Counted from the stretch's first letter, positions 1-8,588 are shown. The stretch: DNA of 64,000 nucleotides from Paraplanobispora takensis (GCF_016863195.1 NZ_BOOK01000027.1:101184-165183); one strand, 5' to 3'. Notes: generated from the sequence alone by a model not told the origin. A program made the numbers and translations.

Positions 1-12
1 CATCACCAGGTA

Positions 13-558
13 CTAATGATCCAGGATCTTCGGATCAATTGTGAGGGGCTCGTCGGGGTACTCGTACATTCCCGAAAGTGCGGGGGCGAACGCTTCGAGG
101 TGCTGTCTCCAAAGCTCTCCAAGCGCATCCCTGGCCGGTCCATCCGTAAGGGTCAGGAACCTAAAGTGGCGAAGACCGTGAAGGAGCACGTCAATATGCC
201 GAGGCGTCGGCTCGCCAGTCGCCGGAGTGGGTACCGGGCGCCCTACGGAGCTTGCAAGCTCCGGAGAGATGGGGGTGGCATCTGCCCAGTTCTGTCTTGC
301 TAGGCCAGGCGCATTGAGGGCTGCGATGTAGGTCAGGACGACATGCCCATCTTCTGCTCGCCAACTTGTTGAGTGAATGACACGCAGGCTGTCACCCACA
401 TTCTGCTGATCGAGAATGAGTTGGACTTCTTCGCGGGGCCCGGTGTCATAGGGGACATTTCCGCTACGCCAGGCATCTAGCCCGCTAACAAGCCATAGTC
501 CTATTTCGTCGGCCGCTACGGGCCAGACCTCTATCCGCACCTTTGCTGTTTCGTTCAC
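13..558 (-). CDS. hypothetical AICE protein
   Basis: A 181-residue soluble protein of unknown function. No signal peptide, membrane segment or familiar catalytic motif is visible; there is a Pro-rich linker near residues 105-120. The GTG start overlaps the stop of the upstream HTH gene by four bases and has a GGAGG ribosome site about nine bases before it, so the two are translationally coupled. The pair is transcribed away from the main element operon. The product may act with the HTH protein, but that rests only on the coupling. Confidence 0.7.
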   Translation of the reverse strand: MNETAKVRIEVWPVAADEIGLWLVSGLDAWRSGNVPYDTGPREEVQLILDQQNVGDSLRVIHSTSWRAEDGHVVLTYIAALNAPGLARQNWADATPISPELASSVGRPVPTPATGEPTPRHIDVLLHGLRHFRFLTLTDGPARDALGELWRQHLEAFAPALSGMYEYPDEPLTIDPKILDH

Positions 559-866
559 TGATTTCCTCCTTGTTCGCCCTGCTTGGCTGCGCGGATTATC
601 TGTCCCGCCCTAGTTTTACTCATTCCCCACCTCTCAGCTAGGACGCTCAGGCTCAATTTTTCCTTCTCGTAGATCTGTGCAGCGATCTGCGATCGCAAGG
701 CCGTCAGTTGCTCATACAGCTTGCGAACGTGCTCGCTCACGTCATCCACGCGCCGGAATGCCCTATCGAGGTCCTGGTCACCCAACACAGCTCGCTCGGT
801 GCGCTCGGTGGCTGCGGTGAAGGCATGCAGAAGCGAGGACAGTCGCTTGTCCTCCTCGTCACTCAT
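555..866 (-). CDS. small helix-turn-helix DNA-binding protein
   Basis: About 103 residues. The N-terminal two thirds is charged and helical and could form a coiled coil. The last 30 residues hold a clear helix-turn-helix (LAERWGMSKTRAGQIIRAAK). I chose the ATG at 864-866 because AGGA lies seven bases upstream; a GTG two codons earlier is also possible. It is divergent from the main AICE operon, and the intervening region contains repeated GTGCAGG half-sites that it could bind. It is probably a local repressor or partition-like protein; its target is inferred. Confidence 0.7.
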   Translation of the reverse strand: MSDEEDKRLSSLLHAFTAATERTERAVLGDQDLDRAFRRVDDVSEHVRKLYEQLTALRSQIAAQIYEKEKLSLSVLAERWGMSKTRAGQIIRAAKQGEQGGNQ

Positions 867-879
867 GCGCACATCCTAC

Positions 880-978
880 GTGCAGGGGCTCTTGCCGTGA
901 AGGTGCACTTTCCGGAAAGGGCCCCTTGCCGATTCGTGCAGGGGTGGTTTACGGTAGAGGCGTGCAGGACCCCTGCAC
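880..978. promoter_or_regulatory. divergent promoter region with repeated GTGCAGG operator sites
   Basis: GTGCAGGGG occurs at 880-888 and 936-944, and a perfect 7-3-7 palindrome GTGCAGGACCCCTGCAC occupies 962-978. A possible promoter for the rightward operon is TTGCCG (926-931) and TACGGT (950-955), spaced 18 bases; the middle site falls between the two hexamers. The layout fits repression of the operon by the adjacent HTH protein, which is an inference. Confidence 0.5.
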
Positions 979-1012
979 GAGACGTACCGCCCTCGACCAA
1001 AGGATGTTTCCG

Positions 1013-1186
1013 ATGCTTCCCACCCCGAAAGCGACCGGCCGCTTTCTCCCGACCTTGCTCCTGGTCCTGGCGCTGATCTTCATCGTCCGGCAGCCCGAGA
1101 AGGCCGCGGCCTTCGCTACCAGCGCCCTGAACGGCTTGATTGCGCTGGCCGATGCCATCGGCACCTTCGCCAGCAACTTCGGCTGA
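1013..1186 (+). CDS. small single-pass membrane protein
   Basis: A 57-residue protein with one hydrophobic segment at about residues 12-25 (LPTLLLVLALIFIV) and a weakly hydrophobic Ala-rich C-terminal half. The ATG at 1013 has AGGA eight bases upstream; longer in-frame starts would read through the operator region. It is the first gene of the main element operon, just before the WhiB gene. Tiny membrane proteins at this position are common in actinomycete elements, but no function is known to me. Confidence 0.55.
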   Translation: MLPTPKATGRFLPTLLLVLALIFIVRQPEKAAAFATSALNGLIALADAIGTFASNFG

Positions 1187-1214
1187 CCCGACCACAGACA
1201 AGGAGCCCACCATC

Positions 1215-1571
1215 ATGAGGACCGTCCCGCTTCTCCCCACCGCCGGTGGGGGCAAGGTTCGTCCCGAGCGCTACCACCTGGCCCGGCTCGGCGCCGACGA
1301 CATCGCCGATCTGCGTGACGCGCTGATCGATGCCGTTCCGGCCTGCGACACCACCGACGCGGAGCTGTTCACCGGCCCCGATGAGGTTGAGCCCGACTCG
1401 GTGCGCGAGGCCCGTGAGGCCGTGGCTAAGGAAATCTGCGCCGGATGCCCGGCCCGTATCGAGTGCCTGGCCTACGCCCTGGCCATCCGCCCCGCGGTCG
1501 GGGTGTGGGCAGGCCAGACGGCTGACGAGATCCGCACCATGGCCACCGCCGGCGCCCGCGAGGTGGCGTGA
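1215..1571 (+). CDS. WhiB-family iron-sulfur transcriptional regulator
   Basis: A 118-residue Wbl protein. Four cysteines are in the family arrangement: one in PACDTTD, then CAGCPARIEC (C-x2-C-x5-C). The family turn, usually GVWGG, appears as GVWAG. Such proteins bind a [4Fe-4S] cluster and act with the housekeeping sigma factor. The ATG is preceded by AAGGAG. The gene sits in the AICE operon and touches the next small zinc-ribbon gene by one base, so it probably controls transfer or maintenance genes; that role is inferred. Confidence 0.85.
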   Translation: MRTVPLLPTAGGGKVRPERYHLARLGADDIADLRDALIDAVPACDTTDAELFTGPDEVEPDSVREAREAVAKEICAGCPARIECLAYALAIRPAVGVWAGQTADEIRTMATAGAREVA

Positions 1572-1738
1572 TGGCCCGCTTCTCCTGCCTGGACTGCGGC
1601 GCCCGCTCCCACCGCGCCACCGGCTGCCACCGCTGTGGCAGCACCGTCCGCCAGATTCAGCGCTGCCCCATCCACGGGGGCCGCTGCATCGGCGCCTGCC
1701 GGATGTGCCGCCGCCTGGCCCGCTCCCGTTCCTACTGA
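1571..1738 (+). CDS. small cysteine-rich zinc-ribbon protein
   Basis: A 55-residue basic protein whose ATG overlaps the WhiB stop (TGATG). It contains CLDC, CHRC, a single Cys and CIGACRMC, enough to bind one or two zinc ions. It ends in an Arg-rich tail. It is probably a nucleic-acid-binding or protein-interaction peptide. No closer family is recognised, and the call rests on cysteine pattern, overlap and codon use. Confidence 0.6.
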   Translation: MARFSCLDCGARSHRATGCHRCGSTVRQIQRCPIHGGRCIGACRMCRRLARSRSY

Positions 1739-1755
1739 CTTGCGAGGTGATCCCC

Positions 1756-2208
1756 ATGACCACCGACCTGGCCGCCTTCGCCGCGACCTTCGCCGCCCTG
1801 TTCGCCGCCCACAGCGTGGGCGACCACTGGGTGCAGACCCACCACCAGGCATGCGCCAAAGCCGCGCCCACCACCGCCGGGCGCATCGCCTGCCTGAAGC
1901 ACGTGACCACCCTCACCCTGACCAAGGCCGCCGCGCTGGCCGCACTCGCGCTGGTCACCGACCTGACGGTGCACCCGCCGGCCCTGCTGATCGGCCTCGC
2001 GGTGGACGCCGCCTCCCACTACTGGGCCGACCGGCGCGTCACCCTCGCCGCCCTGGCTACCGCGATCGGCAAGCGCGGCTTCTATGAGCTGGGCGCCTCG
2101 CGCCCCGGCCGCGACGACGCACCCCACCTGGGCACCGGCGCCTACGCCCTCGACCAGTCCTGGCACATCGGCTGGCTGTTCATCGCCGCCCTGATCATCA
2201 CCATCTGA
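1756..2208 (+). CDS. polytopic membrane protein, DUF3307-like
   Basis: A 150-residue Ala/Leu-rich protein with four to five probable membrane helices. Near the N-terminus it has [11 protein letters not shown], which resembles the HxxxDxxLQ signature of DUF3307 membrane proteins. A GAGGTGA ribosome site precedes the ATG. It lies between the zinc-ribbon gene and the Nudix-RapZ gene. Membrane proteins in this part of AICEs are usually thought to help plasmid spread in the mycelium; no direct evidence applies here. Confidence 0.6.
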   Translation: MTTDLAAFAATFAALFAAHSVGDHWVQTHHQACAKAAPTTAGRIACLKHVTTLTLTKAAALAALALVTDLTVHPPALLIGLAVDAASHYWADRRVTLAALATAIGKRGFYELGASRPGRDDAPHLGTGAYALDQSWHIGWLFIAALIITI

Positions 2209-2231
2209 CCCGGCAAGGAGACCTGCCAACC

Positions 2232-3299
2232 ATGAGCACCACCACCCGCACCTACACCCACCCCGACGTCCTGACCATCGGCATCCGCGACGGCTGGGCC
2301 GACCCGGAGACCGACCCCACCCGCATCGACTGGGCTCCCCGCCAGACCGCCGCCTCCATCCCGTTCACCGTGGTGGACGGCCGGCCCGTCAACCCGTACG
2401 CACCCACCGGCATCCGCTTCGGCCGCAACGAGCTGGGCCACTGGGGAGAACAGCTCTGCGCCGACGCCATCGTGACCGCCACCGACGAACACGGCCGCCG
2501 CTGGCTGGTCATGGTCGAGCGCGAAGACGGTCACGGTTGGGCCCTGCCCGGCGGATGCGTGGACCCCGGTGAGGACCTGGCTGAGGCCGCGGTGCGCGAG
2601 CTGGCCGAAGAGACCGGCCTGCACCTCGGGGACAACACGCACTGGCAGCCGCTCCCAGCCCGCTACGTGCCCGATCCCCGCGCCTCCGATGAGGCATGGA
2701 TGGTCACCGTTCCCGCTCAGTGTGACCTGGGAAGTGTCTGCCGCGGCAACCTGCCTGCCGTGGTCGGAGCCGACGACGCCGCCCGCGCCGCCTGGGTGCG
2801 CGCCGACGACTACGCCACCTTGGCTGCCGGTCTGAAGGCGGTCTACGGCGGGACCATCTTCGCCGCGCACACAGACCTGTTGCGGGACGTCCTCGACCAG
2901 CCGAGACCGGAGGTCATCGTGATCTCCTTCGGCTACGGCCACGGCATCCCGCCCGTGGCGGACCTCAGCCTGGATGTGCGCGACTCGCTGCGCAACCCGC
3001 ACCACGACCCGGCCATGCGGCAGCACACCGGCCTGGATGAGGTGGTGCGCGAGCACGTGATGACCACCTCCGGCGCCACCGACACCGTGCGCTTCCTGAC
3101 CCTCATCGCGCTTGGCCTGCTGCCCCAGACCTCCACCGGCCGGCCGGTGCGCATCGCCATCGGCTGCGTGGGCGGGCGGCACCGCTCGGTCGCCCTGGCC
3201 GAAGCCCTGGCCAGCGCGCTGGATGACCTGGACATCAGCGCCGCCACCGAGCACCGCGACATCGCCAAGCCCGTTCTGCCGAAGGGAGTCCACCGATGA
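2232..3299 (+). CDS. Nudix hydrolase fused to a RapZ C-terminal-like domain
   Basis: A 355-residue two-domain protein. Residues 75-200 hold a Nudix fold with a full Nudix box at 108-130 (GCVDPGE then RELAEETGL). Residues 228-345 match the RapZ C-terminal domain: [10 protein letters not shown], a DVR segment, NPHHDP and the diagnostic [10 protein letters not shown] at 310-319. Nudix enzymes cleave nucleoside diphosphate derivatives; the RapZ C-terminal domain in E. coli binds RNA and a metabolite. Nudix proteins are known in AICEs: Pif of pSAM2, with a Nudix motif, blocks redundant transfer. The fusion is unusual. It overlaps the nucleotidyltransferase-like gene downstream by four bases. Confidence 0.85.
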   Translation: MSTTTRTYTHPDVLTIGIRDGWADPETDPTRIDWAPRQTAASIPFTVVDGRPVNPYAPTGIRFGRNELGHWGEQLCADAIVTATDEHGRRWLVMVEREDGHGWALPGGCVDPGEDLAEAAVRELAEETGLHLGDNTHWQPLPARYVPDPRASDEAWMVTVPAQCDLGSVCRGNLPAVVGADDAARAAWVRADDYATLAAGLKAVYGGTIFAAHTDLLRDVLDQPRPEVIVISFGYGHGIPPVADLSLDVRDSLRNPHHDPAMRQHTGLDEVVREHVMTTSGATDTVRFLTLIALGLLPQTSTGRPVRIAIGCVGGRHRSVALAEALASALDDLDISAATEHRDIAKPVLPKGVHR

Positions 3300-3802
3300 G
3301 TCTCACCCTGCTCCCCGCCCCCGACATCAGCCCTACGCCGCGGGTGCTGCTGACCGATCCGGCCGGACTGTTCGCCACCCTGGCCGCTCTGCACCTGCCC
3401 CGCGGCTTCTATGTGATCTGCGGATCGGCTGCCCTCTACATCCGTGGCCTGCGTGCCCGCCTGGGGGATCTGGATGTGCTGGCCACCGGCCCCGCCTGGG
3501 ACATCGTCACCACGCTCGGTGCCCCGTGCCCGGCCCTGTCCGGGCACGGCCTGGTCATCCACCACCCGCGTGCGGCCATCGAGTTCGTGGACCGCTGGAC
3601 CCCCGGCTGGCCCACCGAGCGCCTGATCGCTACGGCCGATCTCATCGACGGCCTGCCGTTCATGCGGCTCGGGGATGTGCTGGCCTGGAAGCAGGCCGCC
3701 CGCCGTCCCAAGGACCTGCCCGACATCGCCGCCGTCGATCGGCTGCGCCGGACCTGGACCGGCCCTCACCCCGCGACTCTGGCACGGAGGTGGGCGGCAT
3801 GA
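3296..3802 (+). CDS. nucleotidyltransferase-fold protein, AbiEii-like
   Basis: A 168-residue protein with the nucleotidyltransferase signature: Gly-Ser at 43-44 followed by a DLD metal-binding pair at 58-60. Near residues 128-145 it has a [13 protein letters not shown] segment, as in the AbiEii/MNT-like group where a Lys-Asp pair follows the fold. The family transfers nucleotides to protein, RNA or small molecules; the substrate here is unknown. ATGA coupling to the Nudix-RapZ gene suggests a joint nucleotide-related role. No antitoxin gene of the AbiEi type is adjacent, so a toxin-antitoxin reading is not supported. Confidence 0.7.
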   Translation: MSLTLLPAPDISPTPRVLLTDPAGLFATLAALHLPRGFYVICGSAALYIRGLRARLGDLDVLATGPAWDIVTTLGAPCPALSGHGLVIHHPRAAIEFVDRWTPGWPTERLIATADLIDGLPFMRLGDVLAWKQAARRPKDLPDIAAVDRLRRTWTGPHPATLARRWAA

Positions 3803-3996
3803 CCACCCTGACCTTGGCATTGCGGGTGCATCTGGGCGACCTGCTGATCTGGGCTCGCGCCCGGCGCCTGATCGCTCGCGCGGCCATGCACGGCCAGCAC
3901 ACCGACGCTGTGGCCCGCGCCTGGTCGGCCTGCCCGGCCAACTGGTGCGACCGGCCCTACTGCCCGGCCTGCTGGAAGCGGGGGTGGACGGCATGA
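3799..3996 (+). CDS. small Cys-rich hypothetical protein
   Basis: A 65-residue basic protein with a C-terminal cysteine cluster (CPANWCDRPYCPACW) that could bind zinc. The start overlaps the preceding stop (ATGA) and its stop overlaps the following metallopeptidase start. It is one of several tiny zinc-ribbon-like proteins in this operon. Function unknown. Confidence 0.55.
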   Translation: MTTLTLALRVHLGDLLIWARARRLIARAAMHGQHTDAVARAWSACPANWCDRPYCPACWKRGWTA

Positions 3997-4610
3997 GTAC
4001 CCCTTCTCCCGCCGCGGTGGCGGAGCTGGCCGGCACCCTGCGCACCGCCGCCCATCTGCCCGGCCTGCTGGTCTATCTGTGCCCCGAGCTGGGCGACAAC
4101 GCCTGTGCCGAGACGCGCCGCTGTACTCCGGTGCCGCTGGTCGGCATCGGCACGGACCTGCTGGCCAACACCGGATCGGCCGCGCTGCACGGCACCATCG
4201 CCCACGAGATCGCCCACCACGCCCTCGGCCACCCCACCGCCCCGGCCGTCCCAATGCTGGAGCGGCTGAGCGCCTGGTCGGCCTTCGGTGCCGCGCTGGT
4301 CTGGACCGCGCGCCTGCCCGGCGCCCTGGTGCTGACGTTGGCCATCGTCGCCATCACCGCCTACCTGGCTTCGACCTGGTGCCAGCGTCGCGCCGAGTAC
4401 GCCGCCGATGCCTACGCCGCCGTGCTGCTGGATCGCATCGGCCAGCCCGGAACCGCCATCGTCGCCGCCACGCTCACCGCGCATCTGGCCGACGAACCGC
4501 ACTGGTATGCGCGCATCGGCTGGCTGGTCGGCAGCCATCCGGCCACCCGCGCCCGACTGCACCGCATCACCCACCCCCGCACGACCATCACAAGGAGAAC
4601 CCACGCATGA
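3993..4610 (+). CDS. M48-type membrane zinc metallopeptidase
   Basis: A 205-residue protein with HEIAHH at 71-76 (zinc ligands and catalytic Glu) and a third-ligand candidate in EYAADAYA near residue 135. Two hydrophobic segments lie between these motifs at about 95-127, as in HtpX/M48 membrane proteases with the active site facing the cytoplasm. It overlaps its neighbours by four bases on each side. A protease in a transfer operon could process envelope or transfer proteins; this is inference. Confidence 0.75.
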   Translation: MSTPSPAAVAELAGTLRTAAHLPGLLVYLCPELGDNACAETRRCTPVPLVGIGTDLLANTGSAALHGTIAHEIAHHALGHPTAPAVPMLERLSAWSAFGAALVWTARLPGALVLTLAIVAITAYLASTWCQRRAEYAADAYAAVLLDRIGQPGTAIVAATLTAHLADEPHWYARIGWLVGSHPATRARLHRITHPRTTITRRTHA

Positions 4611-5539
4611 GCGTCACCACCCCAACCCCGGAGCCCACGCCCGAGGACGTCTCGCGCGGCCTGGCCGCACTGGAACACCTCCTCGCCGAAGAAGCTGCCC
4701 GCCGGGCGTCGCGCCCGCCGGTCATGCCCGGCGAGACCCGGCGCGTGCGGCAGCTTCGCGCCGAAGTCGCCGAAGCGCACGCCCTGGCCGACCTCCAGGA
4801 CGACGACACACCGTTGCTGCTGGACACGCCCAAGGTCCGCAAGCGCCGTAAAGCCGCGCATGAAGCGGCCCGACTGCACGCGCTGGCTCAAGACCCGACC
4901 ATGCGGGCCTGGCAGGCCGCCCGGATGCGGCGCCTGCTCATCACCGCCGCCCTGGTCTCGCTGACTCTCGCGTTGGCCTGGTCTACTGCGGGTGTACAGG
5001 CGTTCGCCGCCGACGACGCCCCGGCCTGGTCCCCAGCGTGGGTGTTCGCCTGGCTGGTCGAGCCGTTCCTGTCGCTGGCCCTGCTGGTCATCGTTGGCGC
5101 CCGCGCCTACACTGCCACCCGCGGCCAGCCCATCACCGCCCCCGCCCTGATCCGCATCGAATGGCTGTTCCTGGCCCTGACGGTCGGCATGAACGCCTGG
5201 CCGTATCTACCCCTCGTGGCAGAGCACTTCAGCTTCTCCCGGCTGGTGCTGCACATCCTGGGAGCGATCGTCGCGGTGGCCATCGTCACCGCCCTGCCCA
5301 TCATCCTGGCCGCCTTCACCGGCCTGGACCACGGCCCCCTTACCGGCCCTACGTACAGGGCCAACACCGGCCCCGGCAGGACCGACATCACCGCCCTGAC
5401 CGCACACGCACAACGGCTGATCGACGACGGCGCACTGCCCGCCGCCCCGAGCGCCAACCGCATTCAGCGGACCCTGCGGTGCGGTATGGACAGCGCCCGC
5501 GCGGTACGCGACGCCCTGACAGAAGGAGAGACCCGATGA
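4607..5539 (+). CDS. spread-type (Spd-like) integral membrane protein
   Basis: A 310-residue protein. The N-terminal 100 residues are soluble, charged and probably helical. Four membrane helices follow at about 110-240. The C-terminal tail of about 70 residues is soluble and ends in a helix-turn-helix-like stretch (ANRIQRTLRCGMDSARAVRD). The layout resembles DUF2637/Spd-type proteins of actinomycete plasmids and AICEs that help DNA spread along the mycelium after TraB transfer. The position a few genes before traB agrees. The exact family is uncertain. Confidence 0.6.
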   Translation: MSVTTPTPEPTPEDVSRGLAALEHLLAEEAARRASRPPVMPGETRRVRQLRAEVAEAHALADLQDDDTPLLLDTPKVRKRRKAAHEAARLHALAQDPTMRAWQAARMRRLLITAALVSLTLALAWSTAGVQAFAADDAPAWSPAWVFAWLVEPFLSLALLVIVGARAYTATRGQPITAPALIRIEWLFLALTVGMNAWPYLPLVAEHFSFSRLVLHILGAIVAVAIVTALPIILAAFTGLDHGPLTGPTYRANTGPGRTDITALTAHAQRLIDDGALPAAPSANRIQRTLRCGMDSARAVRDALTEGETR

Positions 5540-5886
5540 CCAAGAAGATCCAGCCCACCCACCCCGTCACCCCCGGAAGCGTCTGGCGCGACCGCCGCGA
5601 CGTCTTCGGCAGACGCACCCTCCTGGTGGAGTACATCGACGGCGAGCACGCGGTGTGCACCACGCTGACCAACTCCTCCGAGGTACAGCGCCAACTCGAC
5701 CTGGCCGCCGACCACCCCAAGGACAACCTGCTGCGCGGCAACGTCCGCGACATGCGCGGCTCCCTCACCCGCATCTTGGTGGACCGCTTCCGTCCCACCA
5801 ACGGGGGCTTCGACTTCGTCACCGCCTCCGCCACCCTCAGCCCCAACGATCTGGAATCCCTCGCTCTGTCGGGAGAAGACCGATGA
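5536..5886 (+). CDS. hypothetical protein, DUF6354-like
   Basis: A 116-residue soluble protein. It begins with a short beta-rich module (PGSVWRDRRDVFGRRTLLVE, then IDGEHAVC) and ends with an RFRPTNGGFDFV segment. This pattern resembles the DUF6354 group of small actinomycete proteins; I assign it from memory with modest confidence. ATGA overlaps tie it to the spread-type gene upstream and the P-loop gene downstream. Confidence 0.5.
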   Translation: MTKKIQPTHPVTPGSVWRDRRDVFGRRTLLVEYIDGEHAVCTTLTNSSEVQRQLDLAADHPKDNLLRGNVRDMRGSLTRILVDRFRPTNGGFDFVTASATLSPNDLESLALSGEDR

Positions 5887-6221
5887 CCACGCCCACCCCG
5901 CCCACCGCGGCTGACCTGCCGATCGTGTTCATGGTCGATGAAGGCCAGATGATCCTGTCCGGCTGCAACCAGGGCAATGACTGGCTGATCGGCGCACGAC
6001 CCGGCCAGGGCAAGAGCGCCGCCGTACATCAGGTGCTCGCCGAGCTGCAACCCCTCTACCGCGCAATGCAGCTGCGCATTCAGGCCGCCAAGCAGACAGC
6101 AGGCGAGCGCACCCCGTCCCCGATCCGTCCCGTACGGGACGCGGCCCCCACTCCGCCAAGAACAGTGGCCGCGCCCCGCAACCCCGCCCGCAGCAACGGC
6201 AACGAGGTGACCCCATCATGA
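5883..6221 (+). CDS. short orphan P-loop protein before traB
   Basis: A 112-residue protein with a Walker A motif, GARPGQGKS, at about residues 37-45 inside WLIGARPGQGKSAAV. The next gene, TraB, has MLIGSQPGQGKTASV at its own P-loop, so the two segments are clearly similar. No Walker B or motor domain follows; the C-terminal half is Pro/Arg-rich and probably disordered. It may be a remnant of a duplicated translocase or a small partner that binds nucleotide near TraB. It overlaps both neighbours by four bases. Confidence 0.55.
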   Translation: MTTPTPPTAADLPIVFMVDEGQMILSGCNQGNDWLIGARPGQGKSAAVHQVLAELQPLYRAMQLRIQAAKQTAGERTPSPIRPVRDAAPTPPRTVAAPRNPARSNGNEVTPS

Positions 6222-8488
6222 CCGACCACCCGACCACCAACGGCCATCACCCCACCCCGCCCACCGAGCTGACCGCCCTACCCGAGCACCCGCCAGCCGC
6301 ACCGGCCACCGGCCCGGACAGTGGTCCCGCTGCTGAGGTGCTCTCCCTGGAGGCCGCTCGCGAGCGCCGCCACCCCTACCCGCCCACCACCCCTGAGCAG
6401 GACGCCCCGGCCGATGGCCCGGTGCTGGAGGGCGAGATCGTTCGGGTGGATCAGCCCGGCGAGGCGGAGCGCGACTGGCGATCTGAGCTGGCCGACAAGA
6501 ACCGCACCCGCCGGCCGATCGTGCCGGTGTGGCTGCGCTCGCGCACCGAGGCCATCGAGACCCTGAAGTGGGCGGGCGAGTACGCCGCCTACGTGACCGG
6601 CTACCAGCTCGCCCGCACCCCGCTGTATGCCACCCGGCTGACCCTGCGTGCCCCGCGCGGCCTGGCCCGCCTGGTCTACGGCATGACGCGCTGGACCCTC
6701 GACCTGGAGGGCGAGCCGGTGCGGCTGGCCACCGTGGTCAAGGCCGACCCCGAGTCCTACCTGAAGCTGTCCCGCCAGCGCGATTCGCGGGTGCGGCTAC
6801 GGGTCTGGGTGAGCGGCGCCGCGCTGGTCACGCTGCTGATCGCCTCGCTCATGGTCGCCTCCGCGCCCACTGCTGCCCAATGGACGGCGCTCGCGGCGGC
6901 CATAGCCGTCCTGGGAATCGTCGGCCGCCCGGCCGACCGGCCGCTCATCGACCGCGCGGTCCTGCCGACCCGGGTGGAAAAGCTCACCTCAGACATCGTG
7001 GTGCGTGCCCTGACCGTGCTGGGGGTCTCCGGGCTCAACGCCAAGGCCGATGTCAACTTCGTGGCGCCGATCACCCGCGACGGCCCCGGCTGGCGCGCCG
7101 ATCTGGACCTGCCCTACGGGGTGACCGTGGGCGATGTGCTGGACAAGCGCTCCCGCCTGGCTTCTGGCCTGCGTCGCCCGCTGGGCTGCATCTGGCCCGA
7201 AGGTGATTCCTCCATCCACGAGGGACGGCTGATCCTATGGGTCGGGGATCGGGACCTGTCCAAGACCATCGTCAAGTCCCCGCTGCTCAAGGCCACCAGC
7301 CACGATGTGTTCAAGGGCATCCCGTTCGGCAACGACCCGCGCGGACGGCTGATCACCGTGCCGTTCATCGAAAACAACATGCTGATCGGCTCCCAGCCCG
7401 GCCAGGGCAAGACCGCCTCCGTGCGCGAGCTGGCCGCCGGCATCGTGCTCGACCCCACCGCTGAGGCGTGGTTCCACGAACTGAAGGGCTCCGGCGACCT
7501 GGACCCGTATGAGCAGGTCTGCCACCGCTACGTCTCCGGCATCGACGATGCATCCATCGCCTATGCCGCCGCCTCGCTGGCCCTACTGAAGCAGGAGGTC
7601 ATGCGCCGCGCCGGAGCACTCAAAAAGCTACCGGCGGACCTGTGCCCGGACAAGAAGGTGACCCGGGCCATCGCCGACAAGCGCTCACTCGGTCTGCACC
7701 CGCTGGCCTGCATCATCGACGAGTGCCAGAACCTGTTCGCCCATCCCATCTACGGCAAGCAGGCCGGTGAGGACGCCGAATTCGTCATCAAGCTGGGCCG
7801 CGCGCTGGGCGTGGTGCTGATCCTGGCCACCCAGCGCCCGGACAAAAACAGCCTGCCCACCGGGGTGAGCGCGAACGTGTCCATCCGGTTCTGCCTGCGG
7901 GTAGCCGGTCAGACCGAGAACGACATGATCCTGGGCACCTCGGCCTACCAGAACGGCATCCGCGCCACCCTGTTCGTGCCCGGCCCGCCGGACCAGGGCG
8001 GGGACGCCGGCACCGGCTACCTGATCGGCGCCACCCCGATGCCCAAGGTGGTCAAGGCCGCCTACCTCAACACCACCGCCACCCAGCTCATCGCCGATCG
8101 GGCGCACGCCCTGCGCAAGGCCGCCGGGAGACTGACCGGCCATGCCGCCGGAGACCAGCCCGAAGCCAGCGCACCCGCCTATGACCTGCTGGCCGACGTC
8201 GTCGCCGTGCGCGTCGGGAGCGAGGCCAAGGTGTGGAACGAGATCGTGGTGGACCGGCTGGCCGAACTGCGCCCCGAGGTCTACGGCCCATGGGCGGAGC
8301 AGGAGGGCCCGGCCAAGACCGCGCAACTCACCAACGCCCTCAAGCCCTACGGCGTCAAGACGGGTCAGGTCTGGGGCACCCCACCCGGTGGCGGCAAGGG
8401 CGCCAACCGGATCGGCATCGCCTGGGACGACGTCCTGAACGCCATCACGGAACGTGATGGAAAACGGGATTCCGGCGCCGGTTCCTGA
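6218..8488 (+). CDS. traB: FtsK/SpoIIIE-family conjugative DNA translocase (TraB-type)
   Basis: A 756-residue protein. The first 90 residues are Pro-rich. Membrane helices lie at about 203-237. Walker A is GSQPGQGKT at 391-399, Walker B is CIIDEC around residue 500, and LILATQRPD near 535 matches the FtsK motor. The C-terminal 100 residues can form a winged-helix DNA-binding domain. TraB proteins of Streptomyces elements move double-stranded DNA between hyphae as a single pump and recognise short repeats at the clt locus. Repeats just downstream of this gene are a clt candidate. Confidence 0.85.
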   Translation: MTDHPTTNGHHPTPPTELTALPEHPPAAPATGPDSGPAAEVLSLEAARERRHPYPPTTPEQDAPADGPVLEGEIVRVDQPGEAERDWRSELADKNRTRRPIVPVWLRSRTEAIETLKWAGEYAAYVTGYQLARTPLYATRLTLRAPRGLARLVYGMTRWTLDLEGEPVRLATVVKADPESYLKLSRQRDSRVRLRVWVSGAALVTLLIASLMVASAPTAAQWTALAAAIAVLGIVGRPADRPLIDRAVLPTRVEKLTSDIVVRALTVLGVSGLNAKADVNFVAPITRDGPGWRADLDLPYGVTVGDVLDKRSRLASGLRRPLGCIWPEGDSSIHEGRLILWVGDRDLSKTIVKSPLLKATSHDVFKGIPFGNDPRGRLITVPFIENNMLIGSQPGQGKTASVRELAAGIVLDPTAEAWFHELKGSGDLDPYEQVCHRYVSGIDDASIAYAAASLALLKQEVMRRAGALKKLPADLCPDKKVTRAIADKRSLGLHPLACIIDECQNLFAHPIYGKQAGEDAEFVIKLGRALGVVLILATQRPDKNSLPTGVSANVSIRFCLRVAGQTENDMILGTSAYQNGIRATLFVPGPPDQGGDAGTGYLIGATPMPKVVKAAYLNTTATQLIADRAHALRKAAGRLTGHAAGDQPEASAPAYDLLADVVAVRVGSEAKVWNEIVVDRLAELRPEVYGPWAEQEGPAKTAQLTNALKPYGVKTGQVWGTPPGGGKGANRIGIAWDDVLNAITERDGKRDSGAGS

Positions 8489-8498
8489 GCCTGGATTC

Positions 8499-8588
8499 GC
8501 CTCTAGGTCTAGAGGCTTCCCCCTCTAGACCTAGAGGCCCGCCTAGAGCCCGATTTCCCGATCTACCAGCGACCTAGCGCCTAGAGCG
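8499..8588. repeat. paired CTAGAG palindromes after traB, candidate clt
   Basis: Two 16-bp perfect palindromes, CCTCTAGGTCTAGAGG (8500-8515) and CCTCTAGACCTAGAGG (8522-8537), are reverse complements of each other, so the pair can also fold into a 16-bp hairpin with a six-base loop. Further CCTAGAG copies occur at 8542 and 8580. In pSVH1-type elements the TraB recognition repeats lie next to traB, so this is a good clt candidate; it may also act as a terminator. Confidence 0.5.

Noticed and set aside
3296..3802. AbiE-type toxin-antitoxin system
   Set aside because: Only the nucleotidyltransferase-like protein is present; the genes on both sides are not AbiEi-like DNA-binding antitoxins.
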